Notes: generated by a model from the sequence alone, not told the origin. Shown: positions 1 through 6,523, numbered from the stretch's first letter. The stretch: DNA of 7,578 nt from Pseudomonadota bacterium (GCA_023390415.1 JAEWCW010000086.1:1-7578), one strand, 5' to 3'. Program-made: numbers and translations.

Positions 1-58
1 TCGAACCGCCGACACCGTGATTTTCAGTCACGTGCTCTACCAACTGAGCTACCTGGGC
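1..58 (-). tRNA. tRNA-Phe (anticodon GAA), 3' end cut by window edge
   Basis: Read on the minus strand, the 5' acceptor arm GCCCAGG begins at position 58. It is followed by TA, a D-arm with GCTC and the AGTTGGTAGAGC pattern, and an anticodon stem CGTGA/TCACG enclosing the loop CTGAAAA. The anticodon is therefore GAA, which reads phenylalanine codons. A 5-nt variable region, the T-stem GGCGG and the start of the T-loop (TTCGA) follow up to the window edge. About 15 nt of T-loop, T-stem and acceptor arm lie outside, so I cannot say whether CCA is encoded. It lies downstream of yacG in the same direction, an arrangement I recall from other alphaproteobacteria. Confidence 0.97.
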
Positions 59-59
59 G

Positions 60-76
60 TTTCCGGCGGGCGGAAA
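60..76 (-). other. Small hairpin in the tRNA-Phe leader
   Basis: A perfect 6-bp inverted repeat (TTTCCG and CGGAAA with a 5-nt loop) ends one base before the tRNA 5' end. No T-run follows, so it is not a usual intrinsic terminator for yacG. It may be a structural element in the precursor recognised during 5' processing, or chance in GC-rich DNA. Confidence 0.4.
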
Positions 77-84
77 GTCACGCG

Positions 85-114
85 CCTATAGAGAAGGTCA
101 GGCTTCGCTGTCCA
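85..114 (-). promoter_or_regulatory. Probable sigma70 promoter of tRNA-Phe
   Basis: On the minus strand a -35-like TGGACA (109-114, 5 of 6 matches to consensus) and a -10-like TATAGG (85-90, 4 of 6) are separated by 18 bases. Transcription would begin about 20 nt upstream of the tRNA 5' end. The -35 half lies inside the 3' end of yacG. The spacing and match are good for this GC-rich DNA, but there is no experimental support, and the tRNA could also be served by read-through from the infA cluster. Confidence 0.5.
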
Positions 115-280
115 CCCCCGCCGGAGGTCCGGGGACTCGATAGCCTTCGTCGAGCCAGCGGAGCAGGTCGCGGTCCCTGCAGCCCTGCGAGCAGAAGGGC
201 TCGTGATCGGGGGAAACCGGCTTGCCGCAGACCGGGCAGGAGTCCCGCCGCGGGCGGTCAGTTCTGGGCGCTTTGGACAT
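98..280 (-). CDS. yacG: DNA gyrase inhibitor YacG, zinc-finger protein
   Basis: This 60-residue protein matches the YacG family. It carries a treble-clef-like zinc site made of C15 and C18 (CPVC) and C30 and C34 (CSQGC), then the family's C-terminal pattern of an acidic, tryptophan-containing helix (RDLLRWLDEGYRVPG, residues 37-51). In E. coli YacG binds the GyrB subunit and blocks gyrase binding to DNA; the same role here is by homology. The ATG at 280 is chosen because it is the only start codon shortly before the zinc finger, although only a weak GGCGGCG lies ahead of it. The frame stays open to 385, but that extension is low-complexity and overlaps the RNase gene. The gene begins 23 bases inside the 3' end of the RNase gene, so coupled translation is likely. 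Confidence 0.93.
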   Translation of the reverse strand: MSKAPRTDRPRRDSCPVCGKPVSPDHEPFCSQGCRDRDLLRWLDEGYRVPGPPAGVDSEA

Positions 281-1238
281 CGCCGCCGGATATGGCGAGC
301 GCAGGATCGCTCCGCAAGCGGACCTCCGCGCCGATCCGGCGCGCGAGCTCGGCCGTCCAGTCCGCGCGGCGTTCCAGGACGGCAATCACCGCCGGGTGGG
401 CGGCGATCGTCCGGGCGCCGGCGCCCGGAGTCCGCTCGGCGCGGCGGAGGAGGGCGCGCGCCGCCGCTCCGGCGGGGTCGCCCTGAATGAGCTCGGGGAT
501 TGAGGCGCGCACCCGTCGGCGGACGATCTGGAGGAAGCCGAAGCCGTTGACCGCGGTCCGCTCGAACGGCTGCGGAAGGATCGCGTCGACCGCCGCAGCG
601 GCCGCCTGGCGCTCGGCCTTGCCGGGAAGCGTGGGGAGGTCGATTCCGATCGAGCCGCCGATTCCGAGCCGGACGATCGCGCGTGCCGCGGCACCTGCGC
701 CCGCTCGGGCGAGCTCGGCCGGCGCCAGCGTGCCGTCCACGTCGAACAGCGTCATAGCCGGGGTCAGGCTCATCCGCAGCGCACCGCCCGGGAAGGCAAT
801 CTCGCCGGTCGCCGCTTCCTCGAGAAGCTCGGACCAGCCGGCCTGCTCGAAGCGATCGGGACCGATCCTTGGCTCTGGGCGGGGGCGGCCGATCTCCTCC
901 CACAGGCTCGGCCCGGACCGCGCCGGCCCCTCGGCGATCCGCGCCTTCGCAGGCTTGGGCCGGCCGCGCTCGGGGATCGGCTCGCGGACGATCTCGATCA
1001 GGATTGCCGCGCCTTCGGTGAGCGCAGGCGGCAAGGGCTCGACCAAAGCCTCGCGCCCGTCGTCAAGACGGGCGAGGCCGCGGCGGCCGGGAACGTGGAT
1101 CTCGGCGAGCCGGGCCGGTGCCACTGTGCCGGCCGTGAGCGCTCCGGGACGCTCGATCCGCGCTTCGACGATCTCGCCCTCGACGAGGCGGATCGCGCGG
1201 TTCTCGCCGATCCCCGCCTCGTAGAGCCACTCAGGCAA
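258..1238 (-). CDS. Compact RNase E/G-family ribonuclease
   Basis: The 326-residue protein resembles the catalytic core of RNase E/G, which cuts single-stranded RNA in rRNA processing and mRNA decay. An S1-like RNA-binding region lies at about residues 35-90. The DNase I-like core at about 150-245 holds LFDVDGT (D166, D168) and IGIDL (D200), which I align with the Mg2+-binding aspartates D303 and D346 of E. coli RNase E, followed by GFGFLQIVRRR. It is much shorter than RNase G (about 489 residues). It contains no cysteine, so the zinc-link that joins RNase E/G protomers cannot form, and most of the 5'-sensor region is reduced. The start is TTG at 1238: the next residues, PEWLYEAGIGE, fit the N-terminus of alphaproteobacterial relatives as I recall them. 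It overlaps the maf stop by 8 bases (TTGCCTGA), pointing to coupled translation. Family assignment is firm; activity and exact substrate are inferred. Confidence 0.85.
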   Translation of the reverse strand: MPEWLYEAGIGENRAIRLVEGEIVEARIERPGALTAGTVAPARLAEIHVPGRRGLARLDDGREALVEPLPPALTEGAAILIEIVREPIPERGRPKPAKARIAEGPARSGPSLWEEIGRPRPEPRIGPDRFEQAGWSELLEEAATGEIAFPGGALRMSLTPAMTLFDVDGTLAPAELARAGAGAAARAIVRLGIGGSIGIDLPTLPGKAERQAAAAAVDAILPQPFERTAVNGFGFLQIVRRRVRASIPELIQGDPAGAAARALLRRAERTPGAGARTIAAHPAVIAVLERRADWTAELARRIGAEVRLRSDPALAISGGDVQSAQN

Positions 1239-1797
1239 GGGGGTAGCCCGCGCTTCTGAGCAGGGTCCTGGTGTCGTGGAGCGGCAGCCCGACGATCCCG
1301 GAATAGCTGCCCGAGATGGCCCGGATCAGCGCCTCGGCGCGGCCCTGGATCGCATAGGCCCCCGCCTTGCCCTGCCATTCGCCGGCGGCGAGATAGGCCG
1401 CAATCTCGTCGTCCGAGAGGCGCTTGAAGGTGACGATGCTGGTCGAAAGGCGGTGCCGCGCTTGGCCTTCGGCGTCGACCAGGGTGACTGCGGAAATGAC
1501 CCGGTGCCGCCGGCCGGAGAGGAGACCGAGGAATCGCCGCGCCTCCGCCTCATCCGCGGCCTTCCCCAGAATCCGTCGGCCGACCGCGACCACCGTGTCG
1601 GCGGCGAGGACGAGGTCGCCGGGGCGCCGGACTGCGGCCGCCTTCTCGGCGGCGATGCGCGCCGCGTAGCGTGCCGGAAGCTCGCCGCTCTCAGGGGTCT
1701 CGTCGATATGCGCCGGCGCGACCTCGTCGGGCACGATCCCGATGCGGGCGAGCAATTCGAGCCGTCTTGGGCTTGCGGAGGCGAGGACGAGCCGCAT
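1231..1797 (-). CDS. maf: Maf-family nucleoside triphosphate pyrophosphatase (YhdE type)
   Basis: The 188-residue protein has the full Maf signature. LASASPRRLELL (4-15) forms the nucleotide-binding start, DETPE lies at 32-36, and AADTVV (65-70) holds the presumed catalytic D67. KAGAYAIQG (144-152) and GSYSGIVGLPL (163-173) close the site. The KAGAYxIQG and GxYSxIVGLPL forms are those of the YhdE subgroup, which hydrolyses dTTP and UTP, rather than the YceF subgroup, which prefers m7GTP; this points to removal of modified pyrimidine nucleotides. The ATG start lies 16 bases after the infA stop with no clear Shine-Dalgarno sequence, so it probably depends on ribosomes finishing infA. Its stop overlaps the next gene's start. 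Length and motifs are complete. Confidence 0.95.
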   Translation of the reverse strand: MRLVLASASPRRLELLARIGIVPDEVAPAHIDETPESGELPARYAARIAAEKAAAVRRPGDLVLAADTVVAVGRRILGKAADEAEARRFLGLLSGRRHRVISAVTLVDAEGQARHRLSTSIVTFKRLSDDEIAAYLAAGEWQGKAGAYAIQGRAEALIRAISGSYSGIVGLPLHDTRTLLRSAGYPLA

Positions 1798-1813
1798 GGT
1801 GCGGGCCCCGCTG

Positions 1814-2038
1814 TTACTTGAAACGGTAGGTGATCCGACCCTTGGTCAGGTCGTAGGGGGTCAGCTCGACCAGGACTTCGTCGCCGACGAGCACCCGGAT
1901 GCGGTTCTTGCGCATCTTGCCGGCGGTATGGCCGAGGATCTCGTGGTCGTTTTCGAGGCGGACGCGGAACATCGCGTTGGGCAGCAGCTCAACCACCTGC
2001 CCGCGCATCTCGAGAAGTTCTTCCTTGGCCAAACCCAT
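1814..2038 (-). CDS. infA: Translation initiation factor IF-1
   Basis: This is a near-canonical bacterial IF-1, a single S1/OB-fold domain that binds the ribosomal A site during initiation. It shows ELLEMRGQVVELLPNAMFRV, then GHTAGKMRKNRIRVLVGD and the ending YDLTKGRITYRFK. From the ATG at 2038 it has 74 residues (MGLAKEE...). The TTG two codons later, at 2032, would give the usual 72-residue form (MAKEE...). The Shine-Dalgarno GGAG at 2042-2045 is only 3 nt from the ATG but 9 nt from the TTG, so the TTG may be the true start. It heads the cluster with maf, the RNase gene and yacG. I could not find a convincing promoter in the 76 bases upstream. Confidence 0.97.
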   Translation of the reverse strand: MGLAKEELLEMRGQVVELLPNAMFRVRLENDHEILGHTAGKMRKNRIRVLVGDEVLVELTPYDLTKGRITYRFK

Positions 2039-2050
2039 GCTCTCCGAACG

Positions 2051-2098
2051 AAAAATCGCGCCGCCTTAGCGTCCCGGCGCCAAAAAGGGAAGGCGGCG
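2051..2098 (-). terminator. Terminator-like hairpin between the peptidase gene and infA
   Basis: On the minus strand CGCCGCCTT (2090-2098) pairs perfectly with AAGGCGGCG (2059-2067). An inner CCC/GGG can extend the stem, leaving a 5-nt bulge. Three bases after the stem comes TTTTT (2051-2055). This fits an intrinsic terminator for the S9 peptidase gene that ends at 2115. The oddity is that only 12 bases separate the T-run from the infA start, so an infA transcript would have to start upstream of it and cross it. It could instead be an attenuator or a leader structure. Confidence 0.4.
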
Positions 2099-2114
2099 GC
2101 ACAATTCGGGAAGA

Positions 2115-4076
2115 TCAGGAGGCCGGGCGCTGCTCGGCCGGATTGTGGCGGGCAAGGAAGGCTTCGACACGGCGGAGCCAGTCGGACCGCTCCTCCTCGG
2201 TGGTGAAGCTGTGGCCGGCCTTCGGATAGAAGACGGATTCGACATTGGCCTGGCGCCGGTTGAGCGCCGTCACCAACCGCCGCGCCTGATCGGGGGGCAC
2301 GGTGATGTCGGTCTCGCCATGGCCGATCAGTGCGGGCACGCTCAGCCGGTCGGCATGGCGAAGCGGGGAGATCGTATCGAGATCGATCCGCTCCTCGCCC
2401 TGGAGCATGTCCCGGACCGCGCGGACGTAGCGCTGCGGCGCGAAGCCGCCGAGCCAGTGGCGCCGCATGGATTTGAGGTCGCTGGGTCCGGCGAGGCTGA
2501 TCGTGCAGCGATAGCGCTGGGGGCTCCGGATCGCCGACCAGATCGCGGCATAGCCGCCATAGGAAATGCCCATGATGCACACCCGGCTGCGATCGACCAC
2601 GCCCTCGCCGACAAGCCAGTCGATCCCGTCCTCGATGTCGTCGATCATGCCGCCGCCATATTGGCCGTAGCCGCGCTCGACGAAATCGCGGCCATAGCCG
2701 GTCGAGCCGCGGAAATTGGGCTGGAGCACGGCATAGCCCCGGCTGGCGAGGAACTGGACGTCCTGATCGAAGACCCAGGAATCGCGCGCGAACGGCCCGC
2801 CATGGGGGAGCACCACCAATGGCAGCCCGCGCTCTGCCCGTCCGAGCGGAAGCGTCAGGTAGCCGTGGATCCTCTGGCCCTCCCGGGTCTGGTAGGTGAC
2901 CGGCCGCACCGGCGCGAAGCGGACCCGTTCCAAGCCGTCGAACGGGCTGGCGAACAGCTCCATCCGGCGGCCGGCGCGGTCGAAAACATAATAGGTGCCG
3001 GGATCATCGGCGGCGGTCGAAAAGACCAGCATGCGATTTCCGTCCCTGCTCCGGCTTCGGATCATGTTGGTCTTGCCGGGGAAGGCGCGGTCGATCGTCG
3101 CCTGGATCTCGGCCATTTCGGCGTTCAGCCAGCGGACCCGCGGCCGATCGTCTTCGTAGAAGATGCCGTCGATATTGCCGTCGCGGTCCATCAGCGCATT
3201 GGAGACATCGACCTCCGGATGCTCGAAGATCGCGTCGCCGCGCGTGTCGGTCGCGAAGTCGTAATGATAGATGGCGAAGCGGCCCGTGTCCGCATTCGTG
3301 ATCATGATCCCGCGCTCGCTGTTGCCGGCGAAGTGGATCCTGTCGATGACGCTCTCGTCGCGGCTGTGGCGGCGGTCCTCGATCAGCCGCAGCGGCGCAC
3401 CGGCGGCGGCGCGATAATAGATGCGGGTGCGGCGCTGGCCGTAATCCACGCCGGCTCGCACGATTCCGCGCGAGTCGGCGAACCAGCTCCAAATGCCGGT
3501 GCGCTGGGGCTGTACGACGTCCGCCCGGCCGGTAGCGAGATCGACACGCTGGACGACGGGCGTCCGGCCGACCACGGTTGATCCGGAGAGGAGCACGTAG
3601 CGGCCGTCGGGATCGACGAAGATCACCTCGTCGAAGAGGCCTCGATTGGCGGCGAGGACTTTGACGTTCCGGGTGGTGAGATCGTAGCCGGCGACCCGGC
3701 GGGTCGGGAAGGGCAGCCAGGCCCAGCCGCCCGCGACGATGGTGACGGAATTGACGTCGATGAGCAGGCGGTCGTTACCCGCCCATTGGAAGGAGGCGGC
3801 GTTGCCGGCCGGGAGGCTGTGCTCGATCGTCCAGGATCCGTCGCGCGGCGCGAATATGGCGATCCGTTCCTCGCCCGCATTGACGATCAGCGCAGCAATG
3901 CGCCGCCCGTCAGGCGAGAGAGTCGGGGTACGGACGAACGGGATCTGCGCGAAATGCGCGATCGGCAGCGGCGCATTCGCCGCGGAAGCGGCCGGCGCGG
4001 GCGGATCCGCCGCGGCCGCCGGCCAAAAGGCGACACATGCCGCAGCCGCGGCGCACACCAACGCACGAAGGCCCAT
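2115..4076 (-). CDS. Secreted S9-family (prolyl oligopeptidase-type) serine peptidase
   Basis: Counting from the ATG at 4076, the protein has 653 residues. An N-terminal signal peptide (MGLRALVCAAAAACVAFWP, then AAAA before D24) indicates export to the periplasm or outside. Residues of about 38-390 match the beta-propeller part of S9 peptidases. The C-terminal alpha/beta-hydrolase domain carries HGGP (425-428, oxyanion region), nucleophile S505 in GISYGG, D590 in GHGETDITVP and H622 in KAGHSF, with normal spacing for a catalytic triad. Such enzymes release dipeptides or acyl-amino acids from oligopeptides; the exact specificity is not visible, so dipeptidyl or acylaminoacyl peptidase are both possible. 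A GTG six bases upstream (4082) would add two residues, but the ribosome binding site sits correctly only for the ATG. It stands between two terminator-like structures and is probably transcribed alone. Confidence 0.93.
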   Translation of the reverse strand: MGLRALVCAAAAACVAFWPAAAADPPAPAASAANAPLPIAHFAQIPFVRTPTLSPDGRRIAALIVNAGEERIAIFAPRDGSWTIEHSLPAGNAASFQWAGNDRLLIDVNSVTIVAGGWAWLPFPTRRVAGYDLTTRNVKVLAANRGLFDEVIFVDPDGRYVLLSGSTVVGRTPVVQRVDLATGRADVVQPQRTGIWSWFADSRGIVRAGVDYGQRRTRIYYRAAAGAPLRLIEDRRHSRDESVIDRIHFAGNSERGIMITNADTGRFAIYHYDFATDTRGDAIFEHPEVDVSNALMDRDGNIDGIFYEDDRPRVRWLNAEMAEIQATIDRAFPGKTNMIRSRSRDGNRMLVFSTAADDPGTYYVFDRAGRRMELFASPFDGLERVRFAPVRPVTYQTREGQRIHGYLTLPLGRAERGLPLVVLPHGGPFARDSWVFDQDVQFLASRGYAVLQPNFRGSTGYGRDFVERGYGQYGGGMIDDIEDGIDWLVGEGVVDRSRVCIMGISYGGYAAIWSAIRSPQRYRCTISLAGPSDLKSMRRHWLGGFAPQRYVRAVRDMLQGEERIDLDTISPLRHADRLSVPALIGHGETDITVPPDQARRLVTALNRRQANVESVFYPKAGHSFTTEEERSDWLRRVEAFLARHNPAEQRPAS

Positions 4077-4081
4077 TTTCA

Positions 4082-4088
4082 CCCCTCC
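4082..4088 (-). promoter_or_regulatory. Ribosome binding site that sets the peptidase start
   Basis: GGAGGGG on the minus strand is a near-perfect Shine-Dalgarno sequence. Its GGAGG core is 7 nt from the ATG at 4076 but only 1 nt from the upstream in-frame GTG at 4082. This is why the ATG is chosen as the start. Confidence 0.8.
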
Positions 4089-4097
4089 GCTGCCGAG

Positions 4098-4125
4098 ACT
4101 AAGCGAGCCTCACGACCCCTGTAAA
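4098..4125 (-). promoter_or_regulatory. Candidate promoter of the S9 peptidase gene
   Basis: On the minus strand TTTACA (4120-4125, 5 of 6 matches to the -35 consensus) is followed after 16 bases by CTTAGT (4098-4103, 3 of 6 to -10). The position suits a short leader ending in the GGAGG site. The -10 half is weak, so this is tentative. Confidence 0.35.
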
Positions 4126-4163
4126 CGCGAAGATCGCGCCAGTTCGGACCCATCGCCTCCAAG

Positions 4164-4199
4164 AAAAAACCCGCCCGGGTCGTCCCCCGAGCGGGTTTT
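4164..4199 (-). terminator. Rho-independent terminator of hppA
   Basis: AAAACCCGC at 4166-4174 and GCGGGTTTT at 4191-4199 form a 9-bp stem; an inner CGGG/CCCG can pair after one mismatch. On the minus strand the stem runs into TTTTTT (4164-4169). It starts 22 bases after the hppA stop. Because the outer stem is A/T on both sides, it could in principle act in both directions, though no gene reads toward it on the plus strand. Confidence 0.9.
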
Positions 4200-4221
4200 C
4201 TCGTTCCAGGTCAGCCGAAGA

Positions 4222-6396
4222 TCAGCCGGCGCCGCCGCCTGCCGCGAGCGCGGCGAGGAGGAGCAAGGCGACGATGTTGGTGATCTTGATCATCGGGTTC
4301 ACCGCCGGTCCGGCCGTGTCCTTGTAGGGATCGCCGACCGTGTCGCCGGTCACCGCGGCCTTGTGGGCCTCGCTGCCCTTGCCGCCGTGATTGCCGTCCT
4401 CGATATACTTCTTGGCATTGTCCCAGGCGCCGCCGCCCGAGGTCATCGAGATGGCGACGAACAGACCGGAGACGATCACGCCGAGAAGCAGCGCGCCCAA
4501 GGCCGCGAAGCCCTGCTCACGGCCCGCGAAGGCGGAGATGCCGAAGAACACCGCAAGCGGCGCAAGCACCGGAAGCAGCGACGGGATGATCATCTCGCGG
4601 ATCGCCGCCCGGGTGACCAGGTCGACGGTGCGGGCATAGTTGGGACGGCTGGTGCCCTCCATGATTCCCGGGTTCGAGCGGAACTGCTCGCGCACGTCGA
4701 TGACGACGTTGCCTGCAGCGCGGCCGACCGCGGTCATGCCCATCGCCCCGAACAGATAGGGCAGGAGCGCGCCGAGGAGCAGGCCAACGACGACGTAGGG
4801 GTTGGAGAGCGAGAAATCGATTCCACGCGGGCCGATTCCGAGCTCGGTGGCATAATGCTGGAGGTCGGTCGTATAGGCGCCGAACAGGACGAGCGCGGCG
4901 AGGCCGGCCGATCCGATCGCATAGCCCTTGGTCACCGCCTTGGTGGTGTTGCCGACTGCATCGAGCGCATCGGTGCGGGTGCGGACCTCGTCCTCGAGAT
5001 GCGCCATCTCGGCGATTCCGCCGGCATTGTCGGTGACGGGGCCGTAGGCGTCTAGCGCAACCACCATGCCCGCAAGAGCGAGCATCGAAGTCGCAGCGAA
5101 GGCGATGCCGATCAGACCGGCCAGCTGGTAGGAGACGATCATTCCGGCGCAGATGACCAGCGTCGGAAGCGCCGTGGATTCGAGGCTGATCGCAAGGCCT
5201 TGGATCACGTTGGTGCCATGGCCGGTGACCGAGGCCTTCGCGATCGAGCGGACCGGGCGGTAGTTGGTGCCGGTATAATATTCGGTGATCCAGACCAGCA
5301 GAGCGGTGACGCCGAGGCCGACCAGCATGCACCAGAACAGGTCCATGCCGGTGAAGCCGCTGGCGAGCGTGTCCGCCGGAACCTGGATCTCGACGTCGGG
5401 GCCGGCGGCCTCGCGGACCGAGCCGAGCGGCCGGTCCATGTCGCCGAGGGTCTGGGCGGTGACGTAATAGAGCGCCGGGATCGACAGGATCGCGGTGGTC
5501 CAGAAGCCCTTGTAGAGCGCGCCCATGATCGACTGGCTGGAGCCCAGGCGGACCATGTAGGTCCCGATGATCGAGGTGAGGATGCAGACCCCGCCGATGA
5601 TCAAAGGAAGGCTCATCAGGGCGGTGAGCTCGGCCGTGGTTCCGGCGACGAGCAAAGCGATCAGCACCATGGTGGCGCCGACGGTGACGACATAGGTTTC
5701 GAACAGATCAGCGGCCATGCCGGCGCAATCGCCGACATTGTCGCCGACATTATCGGCGATGACGGCCGGGTTGCGGGGATCGTCCTCCGGAATTCCGGCC
5801 TCGACCTTGCCGACCAGGTCGGCGCCGACGTCGGCGGCCTTGGTGAAGATGCCGCCGCCGAGACGGGCGAAGATCGAGATGAGCGACGCGCCGAAGGCCA
5901 GGCTGACGAGCGAGTCGACGACGAGGCGGTCGTTCGGCGCATGGCCCTGAACCTCGACGAGCAGGTAGAAGAACACCGCTATGGCGAGCAGAGCGAGGCC
6001 GGCCACCAGCATGCCGGTGATGGCGCCGGCGCGGAAGGCGGTGGTGAGGCCGGACTGCAGGGAGCCGCGCGCGGCCTCGGCAGTGCGCACGTTGGCGCGG
6101 ACCGAGATGTTCATGCCGATATAGCCGGCCGCGCCGGAAAGCACCGCGCCGAGCACGAAGCCGATCGCCTCGGTGACCCCGAGGAACAGGCCGACAAGGA
6201 TCGCGACGACGATCCCGACGATGGCGATGGTGGTGTACTGGCGGGCGAGATAGGCCTGCGCACCCTCGCGGATGGCGGCGGCGATTTCCTGCATGCGTGC
6301 GTTGCCCTGATCGGCCGCCAGGACCGACTGCGTCGCCCAGATGGCGTAGAGGACAGAAAGCAAGCCGCAGGCAATGACGACGTAAAGCATGGTCAT
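4222..6396 (-). CDS. hppA: Membrane-bound proton-translocating pyrophosphatase, K+-independent type
   Basis: The 724-residue integral membrane protein hydrolyses cytoplasmic PPi and uses the energy to pump ions across the inner membrane. Many hydrophobic segments are visible, consistent with the family's roughly 16. The PPi/Mg2+ site is complete: GGGIFTKAADVGADLVGK (180-197), EDDPRNP (204-210), DNVGDNVGDCAG (215-226), DNAGGIAEMA (456-465) and GDTVGDPYKDTAGPA (684-698). The K+-sensitivity site reads GNTTKAVTKG, with K486 and T489 where K+-dependent enzymes carry alanines (A460 and A463 in C. hydrogenoformans numbering). This marks it as the K+-independent, H+-pumping subclass. The ATG at 6396 has AAGGGA 9 nt ahead; a second ATG (6390) is less well placed. 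It appears to be transcribed alone, from the promoter at 6495-6523 to the terminator after its stop. Confidence 0.98.
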   Translation of the reverse strand: MTMLYVVIACGLLSVLYAIWATQSVLAADQGNARMQEIAAAIREGAQAYLARQYTTIAIVGIVVAILVGLFLGVTEAIGFVLGAVLSGAAGYIGMNISVRANVRTAEAARGSLQSGLTTAFRAGAITGMLVAGLALLAIAVFFYLLVEVQGHAPNDRLVVDSLVSLAFGASLISIFARLGGGIFTKAADVGADLVGKVEAGIPEDDPRNPAVIADNVGDNVGDCAGMAADLFETYVVTVGATMVLIALLVAGTTAELTALMSLPLIIGGVCILTSIIGTYMVRLGSSQSIMGALYKGFWTTAILSIPALYYVTAQTLGDMDRPLGSVREAAGPDVEIQVPADTLASGFTGMDLFWCMLVGLGVTALLVWITEYYTGTNYRPVRSIAKASVTGHGTNVIQGLAISLESTALPTLVICAGMIVSYQLAGLIGIAFAATSMLALAGMVVALDAYGPVTDNAGGIAEMAHLEDEVRTRTDALDAVGNTTKAVTKGYAIGSAGLAALVLFGAYTTDLQHYATELGIGPRGIDFSLSNPYVVVGLLLGALLPYLFGAMGMTAVGRAAGNVVIDVREQFRSNPGIMEGTSRPNYARTVDLVTRAAIREMIIPSLLPVLAPLAVFFGISAFAGREQGFAALGALLLGVIVSGLFVAISMTSGGGAWDNAKKYIEDGNHGGKGSEAHKAAVTGDTVGDPYKDTAGPAVNPMIKITNIVALLLLAALAAGGGAG

Positions 6397-6488
6397 GCCA
6401 GAATTTCCCTTGGGTTTGGTCCGAAGAAACCCCTCCGCCGGACCGGTTCGCGCGAGGGAACGCGCGGCAAGCCGCGTCTTCCCCGTCG
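6397..6488 (-). other. Structured 5' leader of hppA
   Basis: Between the predicted start of transcription and the ATG lie about 90 nt with several possible hairpins. CGCGGC/GCCGCG sits at 6463-6476. GGTCCG/CGGACC pairs 6439-6444 with 6418-6423. GGGTTT/AAACCC pairs 6427-6432 with 6412-6417. The last two share bases and cannot form together; the last ends directly beside the Shine-Dalgarno AAGGGA (6406-6411). That layout would suit control of translation initiation, but I do not recognise a known riboswitch class and GC-rich leaders fold easily by chance. Confidence 0.4.
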
Positions 6489-6494
6489 CCGCGG

Positions 6495-6523
6495 CTTATG
6501 CGAAAGCGCCGGGATAACGTCAA
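6495..6523 (-). promoter_or_regulatory. sigma70-type promoter of hppA
   Basis: On the minus strand TTGACG (6518-6523, 5 of 6 matches to consensus) and CATAAG (6495-6500, 4 of 6) are separated by exactly 17 bases. It is the best promoter match I found in the window and lies in the gap upstream of hppA, giving a leader of about 90 nt. Confidence 0.7.

Noticed and set aside
281..385. N-terminal extension of yacG by 35 residues
   Set aside because: The extra sequence is low-complexity, lies entirely within the RNase gene and goes beyond the usual size of YacG (about 60-70 residues).
49..903. 284-residue minus-strand frame covering yacG and part of the RNase gene
   Set aside because: It is an arginine- and proline-rich out-of-frame reading that also runs into the tRNA; the zinc finger and nuclease motifs are in other frames.
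487..1224. Plus-strand frames opposite the RNase and maf genes (also 1276-1821 and 1742-2206)
   Set aside because: These are antisense frames without motifs or plausible ribosome binding sites, opposite genes with clear family signatures.
2145..3581. 478-residue plus-strand frame antisense to the S9 peptidase
   Set aside because: Its composition mirrors the peptidase codons and no family motif is visible; the peptidase with signal peptide and full catalytic triad is clearly the real gene.
3739..5055. 438-residue plus-strand frame spanning the peptidase start, the terminator and the hppA end
   Set aside because: It crosses a strong terminator and two real genes on the opposite strand, with low-complexity sequence and no domain.
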